NCBI GenBank assembly: GCA_905250125.1
Contig: CAJNOL010001068.1
Span: forward strand, 1 to 64,000
Direction: 5' to 3'
From: Rotaria sordida
Lineage: Eukaryota; Rotifera; Eurotatoria; Philodinida; Philodinidae
DNA length: 64,000 bases
Shown: in pieces, positions 24,800 through 38,674 of the stretch
How positions within the stretch are numbered: position 1 is the first letter of the stretch
Layout of the letters: every line of letters begins with the position of its first letter
Position numbers and translations under genes: made by a program
Notes under the pieces: generated by a model
Database searches by the model: none
Told to the model about the DNA's origin: nothing
Seen by the model: the letters and a program-made list of their open reading frames with translations, nothing else

Positions 24800-25597
24800 C
24801 AATTAAAATCTTGAAAAACTGGCTGTATTTTTGAAACTTTTGATGTGAAGGTAACTCTATTGTAAAAATATTGAATTTTTCACTAGTAATAAGAATGTCA
24901 AATGTCTAGTTTGTTAATATCATATGGCCACACTATCTTCAATATAGAAAACAGTGAAATAAAGCAAAAATTAAGATTAGGATAATTACGTCAGCTTCTT
25001 TAACAATCTTCTATAAGTGGTTGATTACCTCATAGCTGCTTTCTCTTCAAAAGTTTGAACTATAGTAATAAATTATCTTTTGTTTTTTTGCTTTTTTTAA
25101 TTATTTGACAGACTAGAACTTATAGATTAAATAATGTTTGTGATGCACCAATGATGAAATCGGTTCAGTTTTAAAAAATCGCGAGCCAATTACATATAAA
25201 TCTGATACTCTAATAAATTTATTAACTTGTATATTCAGAGACTTAAAAAATCAAAAAACTGCATTAAAATAATGAAAATATTCATTTTATTATAAATGAA
25301 ATTGAAATGCATCACAATTCATATCCATTTCATTATGCGAGTGCATTTTTTTCATGTTTTTAATTTAAAGTTCATGAAAATCAAGACATTTTGTTGATTT
25401 TTTGAGTTCCTCGATGTTACAATGAAACAAAAAATTTGCACACTTTATTTTTATTGTTTTGTTCTCAAAGGCAAATTATTGAAGCAATCTTCATAGTAAT
25501 TTCGATACTTCTCAGAGCTGCTTACAAAATTGAGATGCACGCAGGCTTTAGAGAATATAGATATTTTAGTTTTCTTTACAAAAAAAAAATAATTTTT
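24800..25597. other. Intergenic, no gene recognised
   Basis: AT-rich and without a supported feature between the decayed fragment and the fold-back element. Confidence 0.45.
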
Positions 25598-26512
25598 CTA
25601 TAGCGGAAAAAGTTTAGCATATTTTTAATGCTTTATCAATTTTTCGTTAACTCATAATAACTGAAAGTAGTCTTATACATCGTTCAGTATAAAATTTTAT
25701 GGGCTACATTTTGGCATAAAGCATTCACCGTGACATTAAAACATTAATCAATTATTATATAACTATTAGTTAATTATTATTTAATAATAATTAACAGTCA
25801 CTTAGTAAAATTCCACTTTGTTGTTAGTTTTCAGATATTCCATGAGAAAGAACAAAAAAAATTGAACAGAATTAACTAATCATTATTTCAAAGCAGACTA
25901 TCTTAACGAGATTTTCAACTTTTTCAATTTTAACTAGTCCTAGTGTTTATTACGGTATGAAGTACAAAACTACAGAAAAATAGCTAAAAATCATATCCTA
26001 AATTATTTTTTAAAACTTAGAGCTATAACATTTGCACAAAAAATTATTCAAAGAGTGACGATTTGCTATTTCAAAGAAGTCTTACTTTTCAAAGCATCTT
26101 GATTTTGTTTAGATGTAAAATTTTTTTTTTTTGGTTTTTAAGTTAGTTCTTTCAAAAGTAATAAGTACTGGGACTAGTTAAAGCTGAAAACACTGAAAAT
26201 CTCATTAAAATGGTCTGTTTTGAAATAATAATTCAATAGTTCTGTTTAATTTTTAAAGTTCTTTCTCATGGAATACGTGAAAATTAACAATAAAACGAAG
26301 TTTTGCTAATTGATCTTAATTTTTACTAAATAGTAATTAATTAATAGTCATACAGTAATTGATTAATATTTTAATATCATGGTGAGTACTTTATGTCAAA
26401 ATATAACCCATCAAATTCTATACCGAAGGATGTATAAAACTTATTTCAGTTGTTATTGCTTTAACAAAAATTGATTAAGCACTAAAAATGTACTGAACTT
26501 TTTTCTCCATTT
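25598..26512. mobile_element. Fold-back element, ~915 bp
   Basis: The arms pair from the outer CTATAGCGGAAAAAGTTTAGC (about 25599) against its diverged complement at about 26495. Pairing continues through AAACATTAATCAATTA (about 25740) against TAATTGATTAATATTTTAAT (about 26357) and ATTCCATGAGAAAGAACA (about 25837) against TTCTTTCTCATGGAATAC (about 26260). The central ~250 bp pairs more weakly. Arm identity is clearly below that of the 8779-9662 element, so this copy looks older. Confidence 0.7.
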
Positions 26513-27084
26513 TACCTTGAATCGGATCGGCTCAGTTCCAAAAAAAACACAAACCGATCCCATCTCTGTAATACACTGAATAATAAGGTTAAATAGACAA
26601 ATTTTCATGATAGGTAGCATTCATTAATAAAGTAATTCGAAAGAGAATTTTTATTTTATTTTATAGATGTGTATTAGTTGTATATACAGTAAAAATTTGA
26701 TAGTTATTCATGCAAATATAGATGAGATATAGAACTCGATATGATGTCAGGGTCGATATTTGTTGATAACAATCTTTTTTCGCTGCAACATTGTTTGTTT
26801 TTTGCTAAGACTAAAAAAGTCTGCAGTCTGATTTTGTGATTTTATATTCTCAGATCAGTCACAATAAAAAATAATTAAAAGAAAAAATTCGACCAACAGT
26901 ATAGGCCCGAATTTCTTTCTATGTCACAAATATGGATTCATCGCTTCCTTTCGTTCAATAAGTCAATTTTACTATACGAAAAAAACTTTTTGTGCAACTT
27001 CTGCCGTTCACAAGCATACATTAAATGAAGACATCTTGTATCATGAACGTTCTTTATTTCTCTTCTCTTTCTCTTTAAGAAAAC
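26513..27084. other. Upstream region of the GH3-like gene
   Basis: No separate gene. The pyrimidine-rich stretch just before the GH3 ATG (TTCTTTATTTCTCTTCTCTTTC, about 27051-27076) may belong to the 5' UTR or an upstream intron. Confidence 0.4.
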
Positions 27085-29230
27085 ATGGGATCAGTATTCT
27101 CGACTTTATCAAGTTCTACTTTGGTACAAGATCCAACTGTGCTCATCTTTTCATTGCTTATTGGCAGTGTTATTGCCATTTCCATTCCACTTCTAGCTTC
27201 TTCTTTATCATATTTGAAATGTATGGTGAAGAGATTTATTCGAATCCAAATACAAAAACGATTGGTTGCTTCAAAGTTTCGACCATCAGAGACAGATGCG
27301 TTCGTATCTTATTATCAAAATTTCCTTTGTCATATGCAGAAAACAAATAATGAATTATTAGCAAAGATTCTCCAGAACAATTGCTCATCTGTATTTTTCC
27401 GGAATCGATCAATTTCATTTCTATCTTCTCATCGTCCTTCATCTTGTCGTTCTGAAGAAAAAGGATATGCAACAATTGATGAGTTTCGAGAAAAAGTGTC
27501 ATTCACTACATACGATGACTATTGCGAATATGTCGATCGAATGATTCTTAATGGAGGAACGGACATATTCTCTTCTCAAAAAGTCGTCTACTTTGCAAGA
27601 ACCACAGGAACAACGGGAAAGGCGAAATTTCTTCCCACAACTGCGCCCATGCTAACAAATATTCTCACGACGATATGTCTTGGAATCGGAGTGATTTGGA
27701 GATCTCTTCCTTCACCATTTCCCTCTCCTGAACAACGAACATTCCTGCTGGGAGCTGAAAGGAAACCAGAATCATATGCACGGTCGAAAGACGGCACACC
27801 GCTAGCTCCGATTTCCCAATTTAGTTCAATAGTCACAGTGAATCCTATAATTAGAATAGTTAGGTCTAGTCTCGCTATTCTTTCGACTGAGTTGATGGGA
27901 GAAATTCCTGATTTTGAGACAAATGCATTAGTTCAGCTCACTTTTGCATTAGCATGTCATGATATATATTCCTATACGGTTACGTTTGCTTCAAGCTTCG
28001 TTCATACTATTAAAATTATCGAGAAATACTTTGAAGAGATGAGTCTTTGCATTGCGTATACTAATTTTGACCATAGCTCCGTTGTTCGAGACAATATTCA
28101 GGATTCAAAACTTCGGAAGAAACTTAATCGAGCGTTAAATGAGTTGACGGTTGAGTACGGAGGAATAAAATACCAGTTAGAACGAGCTGAACATATTCGA
28201 AAAGAATGTCGAAAAAAAGGTGCTCCTGGTATCCTTCATCGTCTATGGCCATCTCTGGTTTATGCAATGACGACGATAGGAAGTTCGTTTGCCGTAAACA
28301 AAGATGAGATTCAATTTTATTGTGGAGAGAAATTACCTCTCATCGACTACTATATGTACATCAGCAGTGAAGGAACCTTTGGATTTCTCGCTAGTATTTA
28401 TACCGACGAGTATTTTCTGTCACCAACATCTGCCTTCTTCGAATTCATCAAAGAAGAAGACGTGGAGAAGGTATGTTATTTCCGAAGATAGATTGCTGCC
28501 TTTGATTTCATAATATCTACGTATTCATTTTCCTCGTGTTCAGGTTCAACCAAAGACCTTGCTGATCTCAGAGATCGAACCAGGAAACCGATATGAGTTG
28601 GTTTGCACAACCGAAGCAGGATTGGTTCGTTATCGAATGGGTGATGTCATCAATTGCACACGATTCGTTTCCCGAGCTGATGATTTGGTTCCATTACCAT
28701 CCAAACCAGTAGATATTCCTCGAATTCCTCTCATTTCGATTGCATATCGTATTGGAAGTCTTTTGGATATATTGGGAGAGAAGACAAATGAACAACAAAT
28801 GATGAATGCTCTCAAACAAACTATATATGAATGGAGAAAGCAAGGAATATCTGTTGACATATGTGATTTCACGACATATCCAAAATTAGATGCGTTTCCG
28901 CCTCACTATGTCATCTTTTTGGAGTTGATCTGCGAACAAAGATGCAAAATTGATGATCAACAACTACGAGATCTTCAAAAGATAGCAAATTCTGAAGTCG
29001 AACAACAAGTTTGCAAAGCAAATGAGATATATAGTACGTGTCGTAATATAAAAAAACTAGGTCCTCTCACATGTATTCTTGTTCGGAGTGGAACGTTCTC
29101 GACATTTTTAAGAAAAGAGTTATTGAATGGTCGTGCAAATCTAGCACAAATCAAACCTTATCGATTATTGAAGAATGAACATGATATTCAATTCTTTTAT
29201 GATAATAAAATTGATACTTCATCATGTTAA
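27085..29230 (+). CDS. GH3-domain acyl-adenylating/amido-synthetase-like protein
   Basis: Two exons, 27085-28470 and 28544-29230, joined across a 73-bp GT..AG intron, give 690 residues. After a short N-terminus there is one hydrophobic segment at about 20-42 (LIFSLLIGSVIAISIPLLAS), probably a membrane anchor. The GH3 fold is marked by three adenylate-forming motifs: ARTTGTTGKAKFLP at 171-184, YISSEGTFGF at 425-434, and TEAGLVRYRMGD at 485-496. Plant GH3 enzymes adenylate acids such as jasmonate or auxin and join them to amino acids. The animal member GHDC has no settled reaction, so the substrate here is unknown. The P-loop-like motif, the acidic YxxSE motif and the RYRMGD aspartate are all present, so catalysis is plausible. 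At 690 residues it is longer than typical GH3 proteins (about 550-610), mainly because of the N-terminal anchor and inserts. An AATAAA signal lies at 29281-29286. Confidence 0.9.
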
Positions 29231-32200
29231 ATATCACTCCTAATTTTGAAATAACATTGGCGATCGATAAAACTGCTTTTAATAAATTATTATCTTAATT
29301 TTTTTTTTGTTTCATTTCAAACTACTTTTTTCTAACATTAATAAAAATAAGACAAAAAAAGACATCAAATAAATAAACAAGAAGTTAACAGACAACGATA
29401 TCAATCACACCTCCAAATACACATAATAGACGCACGCATGTAGGTATAAAGAAAGAAAATTGTAGAGACTGAAAATCAAGAGTCATGAGTAGTGAGATCT
29501 CCTAAAAGAGATAGTAGTTATAAACCTTTTTTAACAACTGAAGCAATCCAAATCTATGATGGCATAATGAGATATTTATATGTAAATATGTTCAGTAATG
29601 TTTATGTATTTTTAAAGTACTCATATTGTTTATATGGGATATCTTCAAACTCTAGGCAATCTATCCTACTATGTTGCACTGTAGCAGATAATCTCCTTGG
29701 AAAAATACTATTTTTTCTAAATTACGTCAGTTTATATCAACTCTTATACAGGAATTAGATATTTGAATATTTTCATGTATTCTATCGGTTGAGACTTGTA
29801 TTTCAAACTTGAATGTTTTGGAGATATTGACCAGCAAGAGAGTACTATGATGATATAAAATGAATTAAATAAATTGTTAGAAAAGTAATTATAAATATGA
29901 ATATTTTCGAAATAATAAAATTTCAGATCGCATTTATCAACAATAAAAATTGTTATGATTTTGAAGTATTCATTCATTTGACATCTTTTTTTTAAATAAA
30001 TTATTTTCAGAGCTCTGACAATATATCAAAAATTTATAACAGTCAGAATTCGTGAGTTCCACATTTTAGCTTTAGAAGAGGCTGCACTGACTAGTTTGTT
30101 TTTTCTTGTACTATGAATTATTTATGCATATGCAAGTCTCTGTTACACACTGCGAATCACAGTCATCAATTGTTCTCAGGTTCTATGCTTCGCACAAACA
30201 ATCTTCTCTTGTTATTCTTCTTTTTAATCGCTTGTCATTTCTTGATTTGCATTACAAGAAAAGAGAATTGGACGAGTTTTCTTTGTATTTTACATTTAGA
30301 ACGATCGACATGACTTACAGAAAATGAATGGGTACTTGTCTTTCATTATGAATATGATTTTATCATTTCAATTTCTATAATTATAAAATAAGTTTAAAAA
30401 TTAAAACATCTTCAGTTCAAATTTTTCGATTTCAATTAAATAAAATTAGAAAAATCAAAATGTCCACAACATTTTTTTCTATTAGTTCAGACTTTCTAAA
30501 AAAAAATAAATACAACTCATATCAGCGAATGCTGCAACTCGAGGATGTGAAATCTGAGACAAAACCAATCTTTTAATGTCTGCAATCGAAAAAGAAAACA
30601 CTAATTTTATTGTGCGTATGGCATTCCTCTTCTTGTCGCTTCATTAATAACTTGTAACTATGTTTTTAATCAGACAAATAGATGCCTTATTGATCAAGTA
30701 TGGGAAGAAGCTATTTGAGCAGCATCAACTTAAGTTTTATATGAATAGTTTTCATACGTCGTAGTGAGCGAGCAACTCCACTGTTTTTCTTACCCATTCA
30801 AGAGTCATACTTAAAAAAATTTACGATTTTTTTTGCTTTCTTATTTTCTTTATGTTTACAGGTCATATAGGGCATGTTTTTTTACGTTTTTTTTTTGTAG
30901 TCAACATTGACAATGAATTCTTGTTTGTTGTATTCATTCAAGTAGATTAATAATGAGCGTATTTACCGAATGGCTATCTCTGAATAGCATTTGTATTCAA
31001 ATGATTTACTGCCACAAAAATCATTTAAAATATTGCCAGAAACAACAGATCTAAAGAATATTTGTACAAAATTATTCGAGACTCATCGGATTAAATCAGA
31101 TTCTTTAATATAACTTTTAATAGTATACGCAAAACATTTTGAATAGGGATATCGTATTAGCATTAACAGTTAACACTAAAGATGTGGATGTAGTTGTGGA
31201 AGTGGAATGAATGATATGCACACACATCCACACTCCATTCTCTTCATTTATTGCACTCACACTCTCTTGAGAGTAGCATAAAATCGAAAGAATGTGTTTT
31301 TCGCGATTTTTTCGGTTTTATGATATTTTTAACTTTTTAATAGAAGGTTGTAGAAAAAGCAGCAACATCTCGTTTTGTACTCTTTAGAATGATATGGTTA
31401 AGAAAAAAAGTCTTCTATGAAATTAAAAAGCTATCGTGTCTGGTATTTTAGAAATCTTAATAAAAGAAAACTCTATTGGCAATTAAAATTAGTATCTAAG
31501 TTTGAACTAATTGATTAATATTTTAGAAAACGAAATTAAAAAATATATTGTCGTTAAACTTTTGTTCCCTACATTCTTTAAGTCAAATGATTCTGTTTTC
31601 ATTGCATGAAATATTTCAAAACATAGTAGAAATAGAGTTAATCATCGGACACAATTATCATAATACTTCTTCTAAGTTTTTAAAATTTTCCACTTGGAAA
31701 CGATTAACATGCTTTCGAATTCCGATCGGAAAATCATGAAGTCAGAAACCGGAATCTTTGTTCTAGGTAATTATCTAACATAAGTAGATATAAATATAAT
31801 GTCACATCCATTCGTCTTTATCCAACTTTGCATCATGTTATTTATAACTAGTTGATTCTATCAAGCATAATTTAATTGATCATTTGAATGAAAAATGATT
31901 GGCTTGTGAAATTTCTAACAGTTAAAAAGAGTTGAGAAAAAAAGAATGTTTGAGTAATTATTTAATAGGATTAACCTTCGTACAAAATAATTATGGCAAT
32001 TATTTTAAGCATTTATTGATTTAGACTATTTGAATTAAATTATTTTCATAGACTTATGACAAACAAATATTTATTTGTAATTTGATTTATTTTCTATTCA
32101 GTGAATGAATTCAATTCGAATGCGTGTTCAGTGCAAAAACCTTTTTTTATATGAAAAGTTGAATAGTCATTCTACATTTATTTTGTTTTATTATAATTAT

Positions 32201-33812
32201 AATCAAATAGACAATAAAGAACTTTCTATTTTAATGTAATAAAAAAAAAGAAACAAATTGACTTTAATTATTATCGAGCATCAACTGTGTGTTGATTGTA
32301 ATGTAAATGTTCGCAAAAAAATGCTTTACATGACATATAAGTAATCATATCAAAATCTATACCATTTGCAATATTACTACATATATGACAAATCAATGAC
32401 ATATGTAAAACATTTATTTTTGATATTACCTATTAAAACCCCATCAATCTTTACTCGTAAAAATCGAAAATTACTGATCTAAAAGTGATTATTTAAAATA
32501 ATATGATGATGTAATTTTTTTCTTTGCATCATCCTACCTTATTTTATAGTAGGTGTATATTGCACTTCGATGAATTTCTTCTTCTTTTGATCGACAAACA
32601 CATACATATAGTGTGTAGGCCGTAAGGACATAAATGAAAGAAAACAAAACATCTTTTTCGTTCTTTAGACGTCAACAACATACTGCAATTCTTAGTTTTT
32701 AGTCAATATACCTAATTATAGTAATTTTTTGACTATTATGAAAATTAGCGCGGTCAAGAAAAAAGATCGACTCTCGAAAGTATGATCTTTCATGTAATGA
32801 ATAGGAGTTTTTTGCTTTTTTTGAATAGATAAAAACACATATATTATATCACGTAATAGATAAGCTTGAATTTGATTGCTTCTCGATACATAGATGCTGT
32901 TATGTCATAGTTTTTTGTATATTAATATCCATGTCAAAAAAAAAGAAAGATGGGTGGATATTTTTCGAATAACGTTTGAGAGAAACATGATAGAACACTA
33001 CAGTTCACTATTGAAAACAGGAGATATGAGATCGCACAGAATCGTCTATTACAAGTTCTCCTAAGATGTTTTCTGAAGTTTTTTCATAACAATTGCTTGA
33101 AAAACAGGACCGAGAATTTTAACTAGAATGCCTATGGCTCCTCAATAATTAAAACTAAAAATCTGAGGCTAACATAGTTTTGTAGATATTCCATTGGCGC
33201 TTCAGATGCACATCTAATAATTGAAATCTTGTCTCTATTAAAAAAATTTTCGCCTACCTTTTATAGGCATATAATTAAAAAGTCAGTAGATATAAGAAAA
33301 AAAACAAATTTATATTTTTCATGCAACTAATCAATGCTTTTTTTTCTTATTTTTCTTTTTTATTAAATCGATATGTTCTCAATTGACCTACAGCACAATC
33401 ATAACACCACCATCAGTTGTTCATATAGCAAAGAAAGAAAACAAACGTCTATATATCAAGAAGTTGACTACACACACACACACACACACACAAATAAATA
33501 TGCATATGTTTGAACAGATTTGTCTGTCCTTCACCAGAACTAACTGATACAAAACACAAAACAAAAGAAAAAGAAAAAAACAAAAAAGTAACATAAAACT
33601 ATCTGATTTAAAAGAAATTTTTTTTTTTAAAAACAAAAAATGACATATGCATGGATCAATCTATATATATATATATATATATATTGAATATTTTTTAGAA
33701 ATAAAAGAAACATCGAAAAATAAATTTTTCTTTTTTTAAATATTCAGATCTTAATCAACAAAACAAAACGGAATTCAATCACCGAGATTATACGGACAAA
33801 TATATTTTGTTG
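29231..33812. other. Long intergenic stretch, no gene recognised
   Basis: About 4.6 kb of AT-rich sequence. It holds a G-rich then C-rich short patch at about 31180-31262 (GATGTGGATGTAGTTGTGG then ACACACATCCACACTCC), an (AC)n microsatellite at about 33470-33492 and an (AT)n run at about 33662-33684. The scattered open frames (60-90 codons) show no domain. I see no RNA gene. Confidence 0.5.
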
Positions 33813-36500
<2,688 letters not shown>

Positions 36501-37141
36501 TGTAAAATCATTCAAATATATTTTTTCCTATAGAATTTATCGAAAATAATAAAAATCAACAGATCAGTATATGAATTTCTTTTTTTCCTATTGTTTGTTT
36601 GTCGTTAGTTGAAGGTGTAACATGCTGTTACTCACACACCCACAAGTATAACGTCACACATGATAAAGAGAGGAACAGAAAGAAAAAATTTTGACCAACG
36701 AGATGTATGAATATATTATAATTTCGACATTACTCTTGTCATCATATAGGTGTCAAATGAATGATTGGATTAGATTATTATTCACTTGCTTTTAGTTCTT
36801 ACTATCGTTGTTTAAATGATTATAATATGTAAAATAAATACAATAAGATTTATTTAAATATTGAAATATGTTGATCGAAATTCTTTTCTTTGTTATGATT
36901 CTAATAGTCGACTACAGGCGTCATCTGGCTTTAACTATTCAGCTGATGAGTAATGTACCTACTGTTTGAACTTACATAGGGACATTTACGTAAGATTAGA
37001 AAAAGTCTAAAAGGCTTCGTCTCCATTGATTTTTGAAAACAAGAATATGAATGCCGCGGATCTGACGCAGTACCATCTCAAATCTCAAATTCAGTATAGC
37101 GGCTGTAACTTTCTGTTCTAAAGATCCATGGGGACGAACCA
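36501..37141. other. Intergenic, dispersed-repeat trace
   Basis: No gene. The segment around 37003-37050 (AAAGTCTAAAAGGCTTC followed by CTCCATTGATTTTTGAAAA) resembles 49583-49620 inside an ELAV intron, suggesting two relics of one dispersed repeat. Confidence 0.4.
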
Positions 37142-37272
37142 AAGAGGAAAAAGCGAAAACTGTGTACTTTAAGAGTGCATCAAAACTATCTTTGAGAGGT
37201 TTCGTGTTTAACCTCTCAAGGCTAGTTTTGATGCACTCTTAAAGTACAGAGTTTTCGCATTTTTTTCTCCTT
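37142..37272. repeat. Near-perfect hairpin (~50-bp stem)
   Basis: GCGAAAACTGTGTACTTTAA (37153) and the following AGAGTGCATCAAAACTA pair with TAGTTTTGATGCACTCTTAA and the following GTACAGAGTTTTCGC (to 37258). The loop is only about 10 bases (TTCGTGTTTA). Pairing can be extended a little on both sides. It could be a small fold-back element or a cruciform-forming sequence. Confidence 0.8.
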
Positions 37273-37372
37273 GAAACAAATATTTTTATTGGGATGTGAC
37301 ATAAATTCCGAGACATTTCGAATACTCTTGCAAAAATCACTTCATTTTTTCTGACATTGCATCATATCAAGT

Positions 37373-37676
37373 ATTGAATTACGTAATATGAAGGAAAAGG
37401 GTAATATCAAGTTTATTGACTTGAGAGAACAGAACCGAACAAAGACTACTGACAAATAATATAAAGAACGCACAGCATATATATATATATATGTGTACAC
37501 AGTGACACAATGAATATTCCACAGAACGAAAAGAAAAATATACCACGCAAAAAAAAAAAGAAAAATGACGAAAGTTAATGTCTCTACATTACATATCATG
37601 ACTTGACTAATATGAATCACATATTGAATTTTGTATGAAAAGGTCTATATCAGGTTTATTAAGTTGAGAGAATATA
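37373..37676. repeat. Direct repeat at the mariner 5' end
   Basis: Two related ~55-bp segments begin TATTGAATT at about 37371 and 37622. Both contain a terminal-repeat-like word (ATATCAAGTTTATTGACTTG against ATATCAGGTTTATTAAGTTG), followed by AGAGAA. They lie about 250 bp apart, so the left end of the transposon seems to have been duplicated or to sit beside a second mariner fragment. Confidence 0.5.
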
Positions 37677-38674
37677 AATAAAGGAGATAGCGTTTACTTG
37701 TTGTAAATACAATAGATGACCGTAAAAATTCATATTCGTCATTGTATGCTGTATGAGTTTAATCGAGGGCCAACGGTAGCGGCAGTAATAAGGAATACTT
37801 GTGCTGCATGTGGTGAAAAAGCTACCAACGACTCTACGTATTATCGTTGGTTTGTCAAGTTCCATTCCGGGGATATCACCTTGACGGATAAAGCTCGCTC
37901 AGGACAACCTATGAAGTTTGCTGACGAAGTGTCGGAGACTTTGCTTCATGTTAGTCCACGTCAAACAACCCGTGAATTGGTCGCGCAACTCAACTGTTCT
38001 CCTGTGACAGTGGATCGTCATCTTTAGGCTCTAGGCAAGGTTCATAAGTAAGGACACTGAGTTCTATGGCAATAATCTATTTTTGAAACGAATCATTATT
38101 TGAGATGAAAAATATATCTGCTACGTCAACTTTCATCATAGAAAGTAGAGTAACGCGATCTTGGCCAGAAACTATTACCGCAGATAAATGCAGATTTACA
38201 TTCAAAGAAGATAATGTTGTGCGCCTAATGGGGTATGCAGTGTGTTATCTATTTTGAGCTCTTAAATATCAATCAAATAGTTACCGCCGATGTTCACTTT
38301 CAACAGTTGCAGCATTTGCATAAAGCTCTACTTCAAAAGCGATCGGTCTTCGCAAATCAGAATAACATTATTCTCTTGCATGACAATGTAAGAGTACATG
38401 TTGCAAATTTGACTCAAAATAAAATTAGACAATTGAGATAGGAAGTTCTTGAGCATATATCGTACTCACCAGACCTTGCACTATCCAATTATCATTTGTT
38501 TCGATCTTGTCGAAACCATTTGTGCAACGAATAATGCAAAGACTTGCATGAGGTCAAATCTGACCTACAAACATACGATTGAACAATTGCCAGTAAGATG
38601 AGCGAAGGTTGTCGAAAAATAATTTTTTTTTTGAATAGAAAAAAAATTCTTAGAACTTACGTTCCAACCTAATA
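37649..38674 (+). mobile_element. Dead Tc1/mariner (mariner clade) transposon
   Basis: The first transposase part, 37716-38027, gives 103 residues with the mariner helix-turn-helix region (ATNDSTYYRWFVKFHSGD, TDKARSGQP, TTRELVAQLNCSPVTVDRHL) and then a stop. Further pieces follow: a DEKYICYVN block at about 38100 preceded by a TGA, MLCA-stop-WGMQCVIYFELL at about 38220, ILLHDNVRVHVANLTQNKI at about 38370-38430, and YSPDLALSNYHLFRS at about 38463-38510. The D,D(34)D triad survives only in part: the third aspartate is Asn (LSNYHLF in place of PSDYHLF). The 3' terminal repeat reads TTAGGTTGGAACGTAAGTTC on the minus strand (about 38652-38672). A weaker match, CAGGTTTATTAAGTTGAGAG, marks the 5' end. 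Stops and frameshifts make it inactive. Confidence 0.85.

Noticed and set aside
25155-26565. Similar words ATCGGTTCAG and ATCGGCTCAG flanking the palindrome as possible element ends
   Set aside because: They are in the same orientation, differ in spacing from the palindrome arms, and the match is too short to distinguish from chance.
33465-33492. CRISPR-like or satellite array
   Set aside because: It is a plain (AC)n microsatellite; no spacer-repeat structure occurs anywhere in this eukaryotic window.
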